A DNA stretch of 64,000 nucleotides from Paenibacillus sp. (lineage in GTDB: Bacteria > Bacteroidota > Bacteroidia > Bacteroidales > Muribaculaceae), in NCBI GenBank assembly GCA_023663345.1, contig JAMPHR010000001.1:295364-359363 (forward strand), in the 5' to 3' direction. This document shows positions 36,236-45,516 of the stretch, in pieces. The position numbers were made by a program, and so were the translations under genes. The notes below the pieces were generated by a model that did no database searches, was not told the origin of the DNA, and was given only the letters and a program-made list of their open reading frames with translations. Position 1 is the first letter of the stretch. Each line of letters opens with the position of its first letter.

Positions 36236-36287
36236 AACCATTCACGGGATTTTAAGCACACGAATATCCCAAAACAATCATCAATTC

Positions 36288-37586
36288 ATGAACCCTGACC
36301 TGAACGAAACAATAGACCGCACAAAGTCGCCCGACATACAGAACATGGGCCCACTGTCGTTGCCCGAAGCCGACACCTCGGTACTGCCTAACGGACTCAC
36401 CCTCCATACACTCAGTGGAGGCGATGCCGAGGTTAGCCGAATAAAAATACTCATCCCGGGTGGCATAGCCGAATCTCCACGACCCCAATTATATCAGGTG
36501 GCCAATTCCCTGTTGCTTGAAGGATCGGACAACCATCCCGGCAGAGAGCTGGCCGACATCATAGAATATAATGGAGCCTGGACAGGACTTGAGACCACTA
36601 CCCATCACTCGGGTCTGAGTCTGTATTGCCTCAACAGCGCTTATCCGTCGTTGCTTCCGTTGGTGAAGGATATAGTGATGTATCCTGAATTTGCACCGGA
36701 AACCACCGCACATACGCTGCAATCCGAGGCAGCACGGATAGAGGTGGAACAACGCAAGGTGCTGTACCGGGCAGGCTGTGCGATCAAAAACATGGTGTAC
36801 GGGCCCGAACATCCATTATCGTCGGTAACTGACCCGCAGAAATTGCTCGACATCACCCCTGAAGAGATAAGCGCGGCTCATCACGCCCGCCTCGATCCCA
36901 GCGGAATGCATGTATATATCAGCGGTCTGCTGTCACAACGCATGACCGATATGGCCAAGGACCTGTTCTCGTCCATACCTTCGGCTCCCGTATTCCCGCT
37001 TCCCCAATTGAGATTCCCAGAACACAGCGAAGGGAAACGCACCCACGTGGATATGCCCGACTCGATGCAGAGCGGAGTGAGAATGATGATACCCGCCATC
37101 GGCCGCAAACACCCCGATTATGTGCCCCTGAGAATGGCCGTGATAGCGTTGGGCGGATATTTCGGTAGCCGACTGATGCTGAACATAAGGGAGGAAAAAG
37201 GTTTGACCTACGGCATCACTGCCTCATTGATGGGTTTCCGCCACAGCGGTTTCATCTCGATTGCATCGCAGACCGACGCCTCGACAGTTGACCTGCTAAT
37301 CGATGAGACAATATCGGAACTCGAGCGCATGAAGAATCCCGCCTCATATTCCTACGATGAAATCGATCGTATAAGCCGTTTTGTGCTGTCAGAACTGGCC
37401 GGGGTACTCGACAGCCCGTTCTCTCGTGCCGACTTCCTGCAGACCCAGGTATCCGCAAACACACCGGCAGGCTATTTCGCCATGCAGGACAGCGCAGCCC
37501 GAGCCATGTCGGCTGAAATGCTCGCCACTATGGCTGAAAAATATTTCGACACGTCCAAATTATTTATCGCTACCGCCGGAAAGTGA
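36288..37586 (+). CDS. M16 (insulinase-like) family protein lacking the zinc motif
   Basis: A 432-residue protein with the two-lobe M16 peptidase fold. The N-terminal lobe begins LPNGLTLHTLSGG, as in active family members. Where active enzymes have HxxEH, this one has YQVANSLLLEGSDNHPG, with no zinc-binding histidines; the following LADIIEYNGAWTGLETTTHHSGLSLYCL is the usual continuation. The C-terminal lobe (about 220-425) includes GGYFGSRLMLNIREEKGLTYGI, the typical substrate-chamber segment. No signal peptide is visible. Such proteins often pair with an active M16 subunit, but none lies next to it here. Loss of peptidase activity is a prediction from the missing residues. It follows the NlpC gene by 52 bases. 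Confidence 0.88.
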   Translation: MNPDLNETIDRTKSPDIQNMGPLSLPEADTSVLPNGLTLHTLSGGDAEVSRIKILIPGGIAESPRPQLYQVANSLLLEGSDNHPGRELADIIEYNGAWTGLETTTHHSGLSLYCLNSAYPSLLPLVKDIVMYPEFAPETTAHTLQSEAARIEVEQRKVLYRAGCAIKNMVYGPEHPLSSVTDPQKLLDITPEEISAAHHARLDPSGMHVYISGLLSQRMTDMAKDLFSSIPSAPVFPLPQLRFPEHSEGKRTHVDMPDSMQSGVRMMIPAIGRKHPDYVPLRMAVIALGGYFGSRLMLNIREEKGLTYGITASLMGFRHSGFISIASQTDASTVDLLIDETISELERMKNPASYSYDEIDRISRFVLSELAGVLDSPFSRADFLQTQVSANTPAGYFAMQDSAARAMSAEMLATMAEKYFDTSKLFIATAGK

Positions 37587-37634
37587 CAACCCTTCGGCAA
37601 GTCAATACGTTATAATACTGTGTGAGGTCAACTT

Positions 37635-37949
37635 TCAAGGATTGTACAGGTCAGGATTGAAGAACGATTCCACATCACGAGCCTGCTCAAGAGCCATCGT
37701 AGCCGGCCCCTCGGGGTCGAGCTCTGAAGCCTGGGCATAATCGGTGGTAGCCCTGCTTCGCTCTCCAAGCCGCCAGTACAATTTACCCCTCCTGAAATAC
37801 AGGTCGGCCACGTTTCTCCGTGTCAGTTCATCTCCTGCCATGAACTCCTCTCCATTCATGGCACCGGCGATGGTTTCGCCCAGAAGCTTTACCGCCTCGG
37901 CAAGATGACCCGAGGCTATGAGTTGATCGATATTTCGGCTATCGCACAT
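37635..37949 (-). CDS. Small TPR-repeat protein
   Basis: A 104-residue cytosolic protein with one clear tetratricopeptide repeat pair (VADLYFRRGKLYWRLGERSRATTDYAQASELDPEG, residues 47-81) after a helical hairpin (IDQLIASGHLAEAVKLLGETI). The closing FFNPDLYNP resembles the end of other small Bacteroidales TPR proteins. It should be a protein-interaction module; the partner is unknown. It is transcribed from a good promoter that overlaps the start of the divergent phosphatase gene. Confidence 0.8.
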   Translation of the reverse strand: MCDSRNIDQLIASGHLAEAVKLLGETIAGAMNGEEFMAGDELTRRNVADLYFRRGKLYWRLGERSRATTDYAQASELDPEGPATMALEQARDVESFFNPDLYNP

Positions 37950-37969
37950 TAATCAAAGGTTTTGGACCG

Positions 37970-38000
37970 CAAAACTAATCAAAAAAGACGTAAATGACAA
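37970..38000 (-). promoter_or_regulatory. Promoter of the TPR gene, overlapping the phosphatase start
   Basis: On the minus strand TTG (38000-37998), 20-base spacer, TAGTTTTG (37977-37970). The -33 element falls inside the first codons of the divergent gene at 37994, so the two transcription units share or compete for this DNA. Confidence 0.7.
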
Positions 38001-39262
38001 TGGTACGACAGGTTTTCACTCTCATCATCGCGATATTCTGCCTCTCGGCTGTAGCTTCAGCACAAAGCACAACCCGATACTCCTACACCGAGTGTGAAGG
38101 GTCATCAATGCCCTATCCCGAAATAGACATGTCGCTCAGGGCTATCCCCGACTCGCTTGTGCCGGTCTATGTGAACCATGTGGGACGGCATGGAGCACGA
38201 TTCATGACCTCGGTCAAAAACATTGATGAACTGCTGAAGAAACTTCACAAAGCCGACTCTCTCGGCACGATAACACCCGAGGGAAGAGAACTCGCCCAGC
38301 TGTGCAAACTGGTACTGAAACGTACTGGGGGCCGATGGGGCGCTCTCGATTCATTAGGAATGGCCGAGCAGGAGGAGATAGCCACACGGTTGCATACAAT
38401 AGCCCCCAGGCTGTTCAACGGAACAAAGGTAAACGCCATATCATCCTACGTGCCACGTTGCGTAGCCTCCATGGATGCGTTCACCCATCAGCTGGCACGC
38501 CTTGATACCAAAGTAGAGATCTACACCTCGTCGGGACGGCAGAACTCACCATTGATGCGCCCGTGGACAGGCGATGCCGAATATCAGTCATTCATGAACG
38601 GTGATGAATGGTCAAATGTCTATCACAGGTATCTTGACAAGGTAGTACCTGACGCCGTGGCCGAAAGGTTGCTTGGCTCCGGATACCCATTCTCCGGAAA
38701 TGAAAAGAGAGATATAGCCCTGAGCGCTTATAAGGTTGTAGCCGGATGCGAGGCCATATCCATCAATCCGGAAGCCCAACGTTTTTTCACTCCTGAGGAA
38801 TACAACGCCCTGTGGAGCGTGGCCAACATGCACCACTATCTCACCCACTCGGCCTCGACGCTATCAAACGCACCGATGGATCTCGCCACCGCACTGCTCG
38901 ACAACCTCATAACCACGATGGATTCAGCGGTAAAAGGAAATAATGAATACACCGTGACGCTGAGATTCGGACATGCCGAGACCATGATGCCCTTACTGGC
39001 CCTCATGCGGTTGCCGGGATGCTACTACATGACCAATGATTTCAATACCGTCGGCCTCCACTGGCGTGATTTCGATGTTGTGCCTATGGGAGCCAACCTG
39101 CAGATGATACTTCTCAAGTCCACATCCACAGGGAAAATGTATGTAAGGATTGATGTCAATGAAAAGCCGGTGATATTACCCGGTCAGAAAAGTGTTTACA
39201 CACCTTGGGAAAACGCCAGGAAGTATCTGATCAGTTGCCTTCCCAGCGATCCTCAGCCTTAG
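37994..39262 (+). CDS. Histidine acid phosphatase, MINPP/phytase-like
   Basis: A 422-residue secreted phosphatase of the histidine (branch 2) superfamily. Signal peptide ends near ASAQS (24). The phosphate-accepting motif is VGRHGARF (residues 63-70, with nucleophile His66), and the proton-donor motif is HAE (327-329) in LRFGHAETMM. The HAE form, instead of HD, is characteristic of multiple inositol polyphosphate phosphatases, which gut Bacteroides use on dietary phytate. Length is close to that of those enzymes. Substrate is inferred. Alternative start: ATG two codons downstream (38000). Confidence 0.88.
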   Translation: MTMVRQVFTLIIAIFCLSAVASAQSTTRYSYTECEGSSMPYPEIDMSLRAIPDSLVPVYVNHVGRHGARFMTSVKNIDELLKKLHKADSLGTITPEGRELAQLCKLVLKRTGGRWGALDSLGMAEQEEIATRLHTIAPRLFNGTKVNAISSYVPRCVASMDAFTHQLARLDTKVEIYTSSGRQNSPLMRPWTGDAEYQSFMNGDEWSNVYHRYLDKVVPDAVAERLLGSGYPFSGNEKRDIALSAYKVVAGCEAISINPEAQRFFTPEEYNALWSVANMHHYLTHSASTLSNAPMDLATALLDNLITTMDSAVKGNNEYTVTLRFGHAETMMPLLALMRLPGCYYMTNDFNTVGLHWRDFDVVPMGANLQMILLKSTSTGKMYVRIDVNEKPVILPGQKSVYTPWENARKYLISCLPSDPQP

Positions 39263-39288
39263 AGAGTGCGTCAATGAGTCTGTGATGT

Positions 39289-39810
39289 TCACCATAGGTG
39301 GGCATCATCGCACATCCACTCTCCTCGCGACGATAGGATCTGGGAAATGAGGTCACGTGCCACGCCTGCTCCTCCATTGCACGGGGATATATAGCGGGCC
39401 TCGCACTTTGCCTCGACCGACGCATCGCGAGGCACACAAGGCAAGCCTACAAGACGCATGGCCGGAATATCAGGGATATCATCGCCGACGTAGGCTACCG
39501 ATTCCGGGGCAAGTCCACGGTCACTCATCCAGCGGGTGATGCACTCCCCCTTGTCGGCCACATGAAAAAACACATCCTCGATACCGAGCGACCTATAGGC
39601 CGGGAGCATCGACAGATCCCTTGCCCCCGAAATTACAGCTATGCGCATACCACGGCGCAGGGCATACTGAATCGCATACCCGTCCTTTACATTGGAATGA
39701 CGCTGGAGGGTACCATCCTCACGCACCGAGACTGTGGATGCCGAGAGCACTCCATCCATGTCAAACGCTATGGCCTGTATGCGGGTAAGATCGTAATCGA
39801 TTCTGCTCAT
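39289..39810 (-). CDS. kdsC: KdsC-type HAD phosphatase (KDO-8-phosphate phosphatase)
   Basis: A 173-residue cytosolic HAD phosphatase of the C0 type (no cap domain). It makes KDO from KDO-8-phosphate for lipopolysaccharide. Motif I is AFDMDGVLSAS with Asp17/Asp19, motif II IAVISG (Ser61), and motif IV YVGDDIPD (Asp110/Asp111). KdsC usually has DVDGV in motif I; DMDG is a conservative change. Length and the GxKDG-like segment SNVKDGYAIQYALRRGM fit KdsC rather than sugar phosphatases. It lies 10 bases after the DUF2520 gene in a three- or four-gene minus-strand operon and converges with the phosphatase at 39262. Confidence 0.88.
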   Translation of the reverse strand: MSRIDYDLTRIQAIAFDMDGVLSASTVSVREDGTLQRHSNVKDGYAIQYALRRGMRIAVISGARDLSMLPAYRSLGIEDVFFHVADKGECITRWMSDRGLAPESVAYVGDDIPDIPAMRLVGLPCVPRDASVEAKCEARYISPCNGGAGVARDLISQILSSRGEWMCDDAHLW

Positions 39811-39820
39811 AATTTCAGTC

Positions 39821-40612
39821 CTATGATTTATGATGCCGGTTGTAGATCGACGCGGATATCATCCTGTAGATTTCGGCAAGTTGCGGATCAAGCATTGACT
39901 CATGCGCCTCCATCACCTCGCGGTCGCCACGCACGGCAGGGCCAGTCTGCCCCTGGGCTGGAGAACCGTTGAGCGCCTTGCGCACAGTCTCTTTCAACAG
40001 AGGATGGAGTACCTCGAGCGAAAGGCCGTCACGCCTCAGCAGGTCATCGGCGACTGTGAACATATAATTGGTAAAATTACATGCAAAGACGGCAGCTATG
40101 TGCATACGCTTACGCAGATCCCCGTCGGCATAATGCACCTTTGGTGTTACCTTCTCAGCCATAAGCCTGATACGACCGGTGACTTCGGGGGTATTACCTT
40201 CGATAAACAACGGAACTTCCGACATATCGACCTCCACCCCCTTGGAAAATGTCTGCAACGGGTAGAACACACCTATATTATCTGACATCCCATCGAGTAC
40301 ACTCATCGGAAGCGAACCTGAGGTGTGAAGCCACAAGGCATTGTTTAGTGGAAACCGGGAGAGCACATCAGCCACAGCATGGTCAACAAGGCTTACGATA
40401 TATATATCAGCATCAGGGATTATGTCGGCCACCTCATCGGTCGCCGAGGCATCTTTCAACTTGGATGCCAAAGCCCGGGCCGAACTGAGACTTCTCGAAT
40501 ACACCTGCACGACTTTACCCGCGCCTGAACGTTCAAGTGCGGGTGCCAGATGTGAGGCCACATTTCCGGCCCCTATAAAGACTATTGAATCACCAACGGC
40601 CGATGTGGACAT
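39821..40612 (-). CDS. DUF2520 Rossmann-fold protein
   Basis: A 263-residue cytosolic protein. The N-terminal NAD(P)-binding domain begins IVFIGAGNVASHLAPALERSG, a GxGxxxxHL variant typical of the family, followed by VYSRSLSSARALASKL. The C-terminal part (from about 140) is the DUF2520 helical domain (AEKVTPKVHYADGDLRKRMHIAAVFACNFTNYMFTVADDLL). It resembles pyrroline-5-carboxylate or ketopantoate reductase-like enzymes, but the substrate is unknown. Its start overlaps the nitroreductase stop by 23 bases and it precedes kdsC by 10 bases, so all three are coupled. Confidence 0.88.
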   Translation of the reverse strand: MSTSAVGDSIVFIGAGNVASHLAPALERSGAGKVVQVYSRSLSSARALASKLKDASATDEVADIIPDADIYIVSLVDHAVADVLSRFPLNNALWLHTSGSLPMSVLDGMSDNIGVFYPLQTFSKGVEVDMSEVPLFIEGNTPEVTGRIRLMAEKVTPKVHYADGDLRKRMHIAAVFACNFTNYMFTVADDLLRRDGLSLEVLHPLLKETVRKALNGSPAQGQTGPAVRGDREVMEAHESMLDPQLAEIYRMISASIYNRHHKS

Positions 40613-41114
40613 TTTCCCACTTCAGTTTTTCGGTATCCTGAGGTTTGCGGATCTCATCGGGATGGCCCACAGTGATGATGCACAGCACCGGACATGTCTC
40701 GGGAATACCGAGCACCTCCTGCACATACTGATCAGCCGGAGTGCCATCGGCAGTGAAACGGCCGTACACCTGAACCCAACATGAACCGAGACCGAGAGCT
40801 GTGGCCTGGAGCTGCATATAGGATGCTGCAACCGATGCGTCCTCGATCCATGCCTCCGACTTGGTGGAATCAACGGTTACGGCTATGGCGAGCGGGCAAC
40901 GGCCTACTGAAATGGCTCCGGCGGGCTTACATTCGGCAAGACGCTGCAGGGTGTCCTTATCCTCCACAGCCACAAGCTGCCACGCACGGGCACTCTTGGA
41001 TGTAGGAGACAGCAATGCAGCCTCAAGCAGAAGTTTTACATCTTCGGGGGAAATTGGTTCCTCGGTGTATTTACGGATGGAACGCCTATTGATAATCAGT
41101 TCATGAAAATCCAT
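40590..41114 (-). CDS. Nitroreductase-family flavoprotein
   Basis: A 174-residue FMN-dependent oxidoreductase, usually a dimer. The FMN-binding start NRRSIRKYTEEPIS (residues 9-22), LLEAALLSPTSKSARAWQLVAVED, and the later LQATALGLGSCWVQVYGR are family hallmarks. The short length places it with the small nitroreductase/DrgA-like group. Physiological substrate is unknown. It heads the kdsC operon and overlaps the DUF2520 start by 23 bases. Confidence 0.9.
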   Translation of the reverse strand: MDFHELIINRRSIRKYTEEPISPEDVKLLLEAALLSPTSKSARAWQLVAVEDKDTLQRLAECKPAGAISVGRCPLAIAVTVDSTKSEAWIEDASVAASYMQLQATALGLGSCWVQVYGRFTADGTPADQYVQEVLGIPETCPVLCIITVGHPDEIRKPQDTEKLKWENVHIGRW

Positions 41115-41205
41115 AACGGAAATTTGAGGGGGGTAACAAATAAATGTGGCAAGGCCTTATAAATAGGCAGGTGACCATGGAACTGACCTTTCAGGTCTCC
41201 GGCTA

Positions 41206-42144
41206 TCAACGACGGCACACCCACACGGTAGGATAGTCGGCCCGCAGCGAGTCGGCCTTGTGCGAGGCTTCTTTCATGGTGGGAGCCGATGAGGCATATA
41301 CTCGGAACTTATCATCCATCTCCATTACGGCAAGAGAGGGATCTCCGTTGATATGCTTCAAGGCCGATTTCATGGTGGGGAATGAGCCTACAACAAGAAG
41401 ATACCTGCCTGGCTGAGGCGCGGCGCTCACAGCCACCGATGTCTCGGCCACTGCTACAGGCATAGATATATTGAGCTCTATTTCGCGTGACAGGGAAATC
41501 GCATCATCGGATGAGAATTGTGTAACCGAAGCGACATTATCTCTCAATCCGGAATCAAGCGATGCGAAATTGGACTGACGGTCGTCCATGAGCTTGCCTG
41601 TGGAAACAAAGATACCACATGCCACAATTGCTATAATGAACGAAGCGGCAAGCTTGAGTGCCACAGGGATTTTGACCACGCGGGATTCAGCCTCAGTCCC
41701 TATAGTCTCGTGAGTGTCAGATTCCACAGCTATCGGAGAGAGAGCCAAGGGGACAAATCCACGGTAACGCATGTTGACCGAGGATGAGGCAAAAGGTTCG
41801 AACAGCAAAGTGCCGTCAACATAAGTCATGTCGCCAAGATTGCCCATAGGCATGGTCCCGTTCATCTCCAGTTGATGGCGGAATGATGCGACGGCCGCCT
41901 CTACCTCCTGACGGGCCATGTCGAGAGTCATCCTCTCCTTTCTGGCCACACTTTCTGACAACAGACCATCATTGAGTGTCACGACCTGATTGAAGCCTAA
42001 AGAGCGGGACGGGGGCATGAAGCGACAGGTCTCACCATCATAATATGCCGGCGTCTCGTGTACAAGAAATGCACCAAGACCGGGAGCCACAACACAGTCG
42101 TGACTCATAAGCAAATACTCTATATGTGAGGCCAAATCAATCAT
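41206..42144 (-). CDS. HU-CCDC81 and SPOR domain membrane protein
   Basis: A 312-residue protein. The N-terminal HU-like (CCDC81-type) domain spans about 1-130 (HIEYLLMSHDCVVAPGLGAFLVHETPAYY ... NQVVTLNDGLLSESVARKE). One transmembrane helix covers about 162-181 (VALKLAASFIIAIVACGIFV). The SPOR domain spans about 246-312 (GRYLLVVGSFPTMKSALKHINGDP...FRVYASSAPTMKEA), which in other proteins binds denuded glycan strands at the division site. The HU part would be cytosolic and the SPOR part periplasmic, so it may link cytosolic components with septal murein. The promoter lies so close that the mRNA should begin at the ATG itself. Confidence 0.88.
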   Translation of the reverse strand: MIDLASHIEYLLMSHDCVVAPGLGAFLVHETPAYYDGETCRFMPPSRSLGFNQVVTLNDGLLSESVARKERMTLDMARQEVEAAVASFRHQLEMNGTMPMGNLGDMTYVDGTLLFEPFASSSVNMRYRGFVPLALSPIAVESDTHETIGTEAESRVVKIPVALKLAASFIIAIVACGIFVSTGKLMDDRQSNFASLDSGLRDNVASVTQFSSDDAISLSREIELNISMPVAVAETSVAVSAAPQPGRYLLVVGSFPTMKSALKHINGDPSLAVMEMDDKFRVYASSAPTMKEASHKADSLRADYPTVWVCRR

Positions 42145-42148
42145 GGTG

Positions 42149-42180
42149 CAAAGTTACGGACTTTTTTCTTTCTGTACAAA
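42149..42180 (-). promoter_or_regulatory. Promoter placing transcription start on the HU-SPOR start codon
   Basis: On the minus strand TTTG (42180-42177), exact 20-base spacer, TAACTTTG (42156-42149), then only CACC before ATG at 42144. Both elements and spacing are ideal, so a leader of zero to two bases is predicted. Confidence 0.8.
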
Positions 42181-42303
42181 CTTATTTTTATTTCAGCCGG
42201 GAGGCCGAATGCGCAAAACCCTCACGCTCAATATATAAATATTTTTATATAAAGCGATGGTTCAACTATGTCGCCGGCAACTGATTTAAAGCTTGTTAAA
42301 GCG

Positions 42304-43299
42304 TCACTTGAAAGTCTTGTCAAGGAAAGCCACCGTGTATTGTATGGTAGGCTCGGCCCATTGACGAAAAAACCAGAACGGGTGGATAGGAGCTCCCACA
42401 TGATGAATCTCGGAATATATACCCAATGAGTCGTAAGCAGCCACCATGTCATCGCGACCGTCATGATAACGCGGAAGCTCACTGTTGATGAAACATACCG
42501 GAGCAGAAGCCGGGGTGATCCATTTTACTGCAGATGCCTCATTCCAATTATCAGAAGCATCTTTGTACAAGCCCCCGAGCCACATCGATCCAATCTGCAA
42601 CTTGCCTCTCTCGCGGAAATACTCATCGCACCCGGCAATATTTCCCGGAGACACGAATGTGGCTACGCCGTCCATGCTCACTATAGCCTGGACATCGCTT
42701 GACACATCACCCCACATCCCTTTCCCCTCATGACGCTGAGAGCCGTTGGTAACACCGGTAAGCGTGGCGAGCTGCGCACCGGCCGAACATCCCGAAACGG
42801 CAATGCGGTCAGGATCGATGCCATACTTCGACGCATTGGCCCTCGCCCATCTCACGGCTGTCTTTATATCATGTAGCCCGGCCGGGTACAGGGCCTCGGG
42901 AATGAGGCGGTATTCTACCGGAATCGTCACATATCCGGCCTTGGCTATCTGCTGGGCCATCGGCACCTGCAGGGATCTGTCGCCCGAATTCCAGCCACCG
43001 CCATGAATCATGATCAGTGCGGGATAGATACTGTCGTTGTCGGGACGGAAAATATCAACATGCAGATCACGCGGACCAAAAGGGGTGTTGTCGAAATGAG
43101 TGTATGTGACATTCTCGATAGCCTTCACTCCGGTCGGCAGGTCGGGACGCACCAACTCGACCTCGGGATGATGCTTACGCACCTTTACATAAGTCGACCA
43201 CGCAGTGAACGATGTGTCGCGAGGCACTGAGGGAGTCTCGGCGTAGGCGGTTGTCGACAATAGCACTGAGGCCAATATTACAGTCAGGCAAGTTTTCAT
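42304..43299 (-). CDS. Secreted alpha/beta-hydrolase esterase
   Basis: A 331-residue carboxylesterase of the BD-FAE/hormone-sensitive-lipase-like group. Signal peptide ends near AYAET (20). The oxyanion motif HGGGWNSGD (near 100-108) and nucleophile elbow SGCSAGAQLA (Ser near 170) are clear. The catalytic His is probably in GAPIHPFWFF near residue 308, with an Asp between. Related enzymes remove acetyl or feruloyl groups from plant glycans, but it is not linked to the PUL. It is transcribed alone and lies next to the palindromic element at 43319-43505. Confidence 0.85.
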   Translation of the reverse strand: MKTCLTVILASVLLSTTAYAETPSVPRDTSFTAWSTYVKVRKHHPEVELVRPDLPTGVKAIENVTYTHFDNTPFGPRDLHVDIFRPDNDSIYPALIMIHGGGWNSGDRSLQVPMAQQIAKAGYVTIPVEYRLIPEALYPAGLHDIKTAVRWARANASKYGIDPDRIAVSGCSAGAQLATLTGVTNGSQRHEGKGMWGDVSSDVQAIVSMDGVATFVSPGNIAGCDEYFRERGKLQIGSMWLGGLYKDASDNWNEASAVKWITPASAPVCFINSELPRYHDGRDDMVAAYDSLGIYSEIHHVGAPIHPFWFFRQWAEPTIQYTVAFLDKTFK

Positions 43300-43318
43300 G
43301 ATATATTTTCTCTGATTA

Positions 43319-43505
43319 TAAGTAAGTCTTAAAAATTAACCGCTATATGTAAGTCCTAGAGAGCTTGCCCAATAAATCTTGTTCTTTTTGGCTATTTTAG
43401 CTTTGTCTCTCAGTCGCATAGCTCGCTATGCTCCTTCATTCCGCAGTCAAAATATCTCAAAAATAACTGCGATTTATATGTGCATTAATTTTTACGACTT
43501 ACTTA
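43319..43505. mobile_element. MITE-like palindromic element (187 bp)
   Basis: This fills the 312-base gap between the esterase and typA. The end arms, 43319-43339 and 43485-43505, are inverted repeats matching at 20 of 21 bases (TAAGTAAGTC...). Inward, further arms pair imperfectly (TTTTTGGCTATTTTAGC against TTTTTGAGATATTTTGAC read on the other strand), meeting in a 7-bp hairpin GCATAGC-TC-GCTATGC at 43416-43431. It encodes no convincing protein. The element ends in TA on both sides, as expected for an IS630/mariner-type target, but the duplication cannot be proved from one copy. A partial copy lies at 23561-23616. Confidence 0.65.
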
Positions 43506-43611
43506 GGGTTTATACGGCAAATATAATGAATCGGTTGAAGATTTACAAAAACAATCTCCGCGAATATCCATGATACACGCGGAGATCTGTGATGCTGTAT
43601 GTGCCTGATGA

Positions 43612-45408
43612 TTACTTATTGGCACGCTTGCGCTCGAGCTCATCAAGGATGATCTTGCGCAGACGCAGATGGTGAGGTGTCACCTCCACATACTCATCCT
43701 CCTTGATATATTCGAGAGCTTCCTCGAGGGAGAATACAACGGGTGGGATGATGCGGGCCTTGTCATCGGCACCGCTTGCACGCATGTTGGTGAGCTTCTT
43801 GGACTTGGTCACATTGACCACAATATCATTGTCCTTGGCATTCTCGCCCACTACCTGACCGGCATACACCTCCTCCTGGGGGAAGATGAAGAATCGGCCA
43901 CGGTCCTGGAGTTTGTCGATAGCGTAGGCATAGGCTGTACCGGCCTCCATGGCTATGAGCGAGCCATTGGTACGGCGCTCTATATCACCCTTCCAGGGCT
44001 GGTACTCGTGGAACCGGTGGGCCATGATAGCCTCGCCGGCCGATGCGGTGAGCACATTGTTGCGCAATCCTATGATACCGCGCGAGGGGATGAGAAATTC
44101 GAGATGGATACGGTCGTTCTGAGTGGTCATGGTGATCATCTCGCCCTTGCGACGTGTCACCATATCGATGATCTTGGACGAATATTCCTCGGGGACGTTG
44201 ATGGTGAGCATCTCGACAGGCTCGCACTTCTTGCCGTCGATCTCCTTAATGATTACCTGGGGCTGGCCCACCTGTAGCTCGAATCCCTCGCGACGCATTG
44301 TCTCGATAAGTACCGAAAGGTGAAGTACACCACGACCAAACACTGTCCATGAGTCCTCATGGTCGGCCTTTGTGACACGGAGGGCAAGGTTGCGGTCGAG
44401 CTCCTTGGTGAGACGGTCGGCGATGTGGCGCGAGGTCACATACTTACCGTCCTTGCCGAAGAAAGGCGAGTCGTTGATGGTGAATGTCATTGACATTGTA
44501 GGCTCGTCAATGGCGATACGGGGCAGAGGCTCGGGATTGTTAATGTCGGCCACAGTGTCACCAATCTCGAATCCTTCGATACCTACCAGCGCGCAGATGT
44601 CTCCGCTCTTCACGCTCTGCACCTTCTTGCGGCCCATACCCTCGAAAGTATGGAGTTCCTTGATGCGCTGCTTCACCACCGAGCCATCCTTCTTGCAGAG
44701 AGCTATGTCCATGCCTTCGCGAAGTTCGCCACGATGCACACGGCCTATGGCGATACGGCCTACATAGTTGCTGAAGTCGAGCGATGTTATGAGCATCTGG
44801 GCATCACCCTCAAGCGTTTTGGGCTCGGGTATATACTCGATGATGGCATCAAGCGCCGGTGTGATATTATCGGTAGGGGTATTGTAGTCGGTGCTCATCC
44901 AGCCCTGCTTGGCTGATCCGTAGATGGTGGGGAAATCGAGCTGATCCTCGGTGGCGTCGAGGTTGCACATCAGGTCAAACACCATCTCCTGCACCTCATC
45001 GGGGCGACAGTTGGGCTTGTCCACCTTATTGATGACCACTACAGGCTTGAGGCCCATCTGAATGGCCTTCTGGAGCACGAAACGGGTCTGGGGCATAGGG
45101 CCCTCGAAAGCGTCCACAAGCAGCAGACAGCCGTCGGCCATATTGAGCACACGCTCCACCTCGCCGCCAAAGTCGGCGTGTCCCGGAGTGTCAATGATAT
45201 TGATCTTGTAATCCTTGTAGTTGATCGATACGTTCTTGGACAGAATCGTTATACCACGCTCGCGTTCGAGGTCATTATTGTCGAGTATCAGTTCGCCGGT
45301 GGTCTGGTTGTCGCGGAATAGCTTGCCGGCAAGGAGCATCTTGTCAACGAGTGTGGTCTTGCCATGGTCAACGTGAGCGATGATGGCAATGTTACGAATC
45401 TTTTGCAT
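43612..45408 (-). CDS. typA: Translational GTPase TypA/BipA
   Basis: A 598-residue ribosome-binding GTPase of the EF-G family, important for large-subunit assembly and stress adaptation. GTPase motifs: G1 [14 protein letters not shown] (10-23), G2 region [10 protein letters not shown]3 DTPGHADF, G4 NKVDKP, and G5 GSAKQGW. The TypA-specific insert and C-terminal domain ([27 protein letters not shown]...) follow. Full length. Transcribed alone from the promoter at 45461-45431. Confidence 0.97.
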   Translation of the reverse strand: MQKIRNIAIIAHVDHGKTTLVDKMLLAGKLFRDNQTTGELILDNNDLERERGITILSKNVSINYKDYKINIIDTPGHADFGGEVERVLNMADGCLLLVDAFEGPMPQTRFVLQKAIQMGLKPVVVINKVDKPNCRPDEVQEMVFDLMCNLDATEDQLDFPTIYGSAKQGWMSTDYNTPTDNITPALDAIIEYIPEPKTLEGDAQMLITSLDFSNYVGRIAIGRVHRGELREGMDIALCKKDGSVVKQRIKELHTFEGMGRKKVQSVKSGDICALVGIEGFEIGDTVADINNPEPLPRIAIDEPTMSMTFTINDSPFFGKDGKYVTSRHIADRLTKELDRNLALRVTKADHEDSWTVFGRGVLHLSVLIETMRREGFELQVGQPQVIIKEIDGKKCEPVEMLTINVPEEYSSKIIDMVTRRKGEMITMTTQNDRIHLEFLIPSRGIIGLRNNVLTASAGEAIMAHRFHEYQPWKGDIERRTNGSLIAMEAGTAYAYAIDKLQDRGRFFIFPQEEVYAGQVVGENAKDNDIVVNVTKSKKLTNMRASGADDKARIIPPVVFSLEEALEYIKEDEYVEVTPHHLRLRKIILDELERKRANK

Positions 45409-45430
45409 CTTTCTCTAAAAATTTTGGGTG

Positions 45431-45461
45431 CAAAGTTACGATTTTTATTCAACTTACGCAA
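45431..45461 (-). promoter_or_regulatory. Promoter of typA
   Basis: On the minus strand TTG (45461-45459), 20-base spacer, TAACTTTG (45438-45431). Predicted leader about 20 nt. Confidence 0.8.
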
Positions 45462-45516
45462 CCCCAAATCGCAATACGTGTTGATATACACTGATGAGAG
45501 TGCATCTGAGTCATAT

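Noticed and set aside
43379-43573. A 64-codon open frame across the palindromic element
   Set aside because: It crosses the right-hand end of the element into flanking DNA and follows the inverted-repeat symmetry, not a protein pattern.
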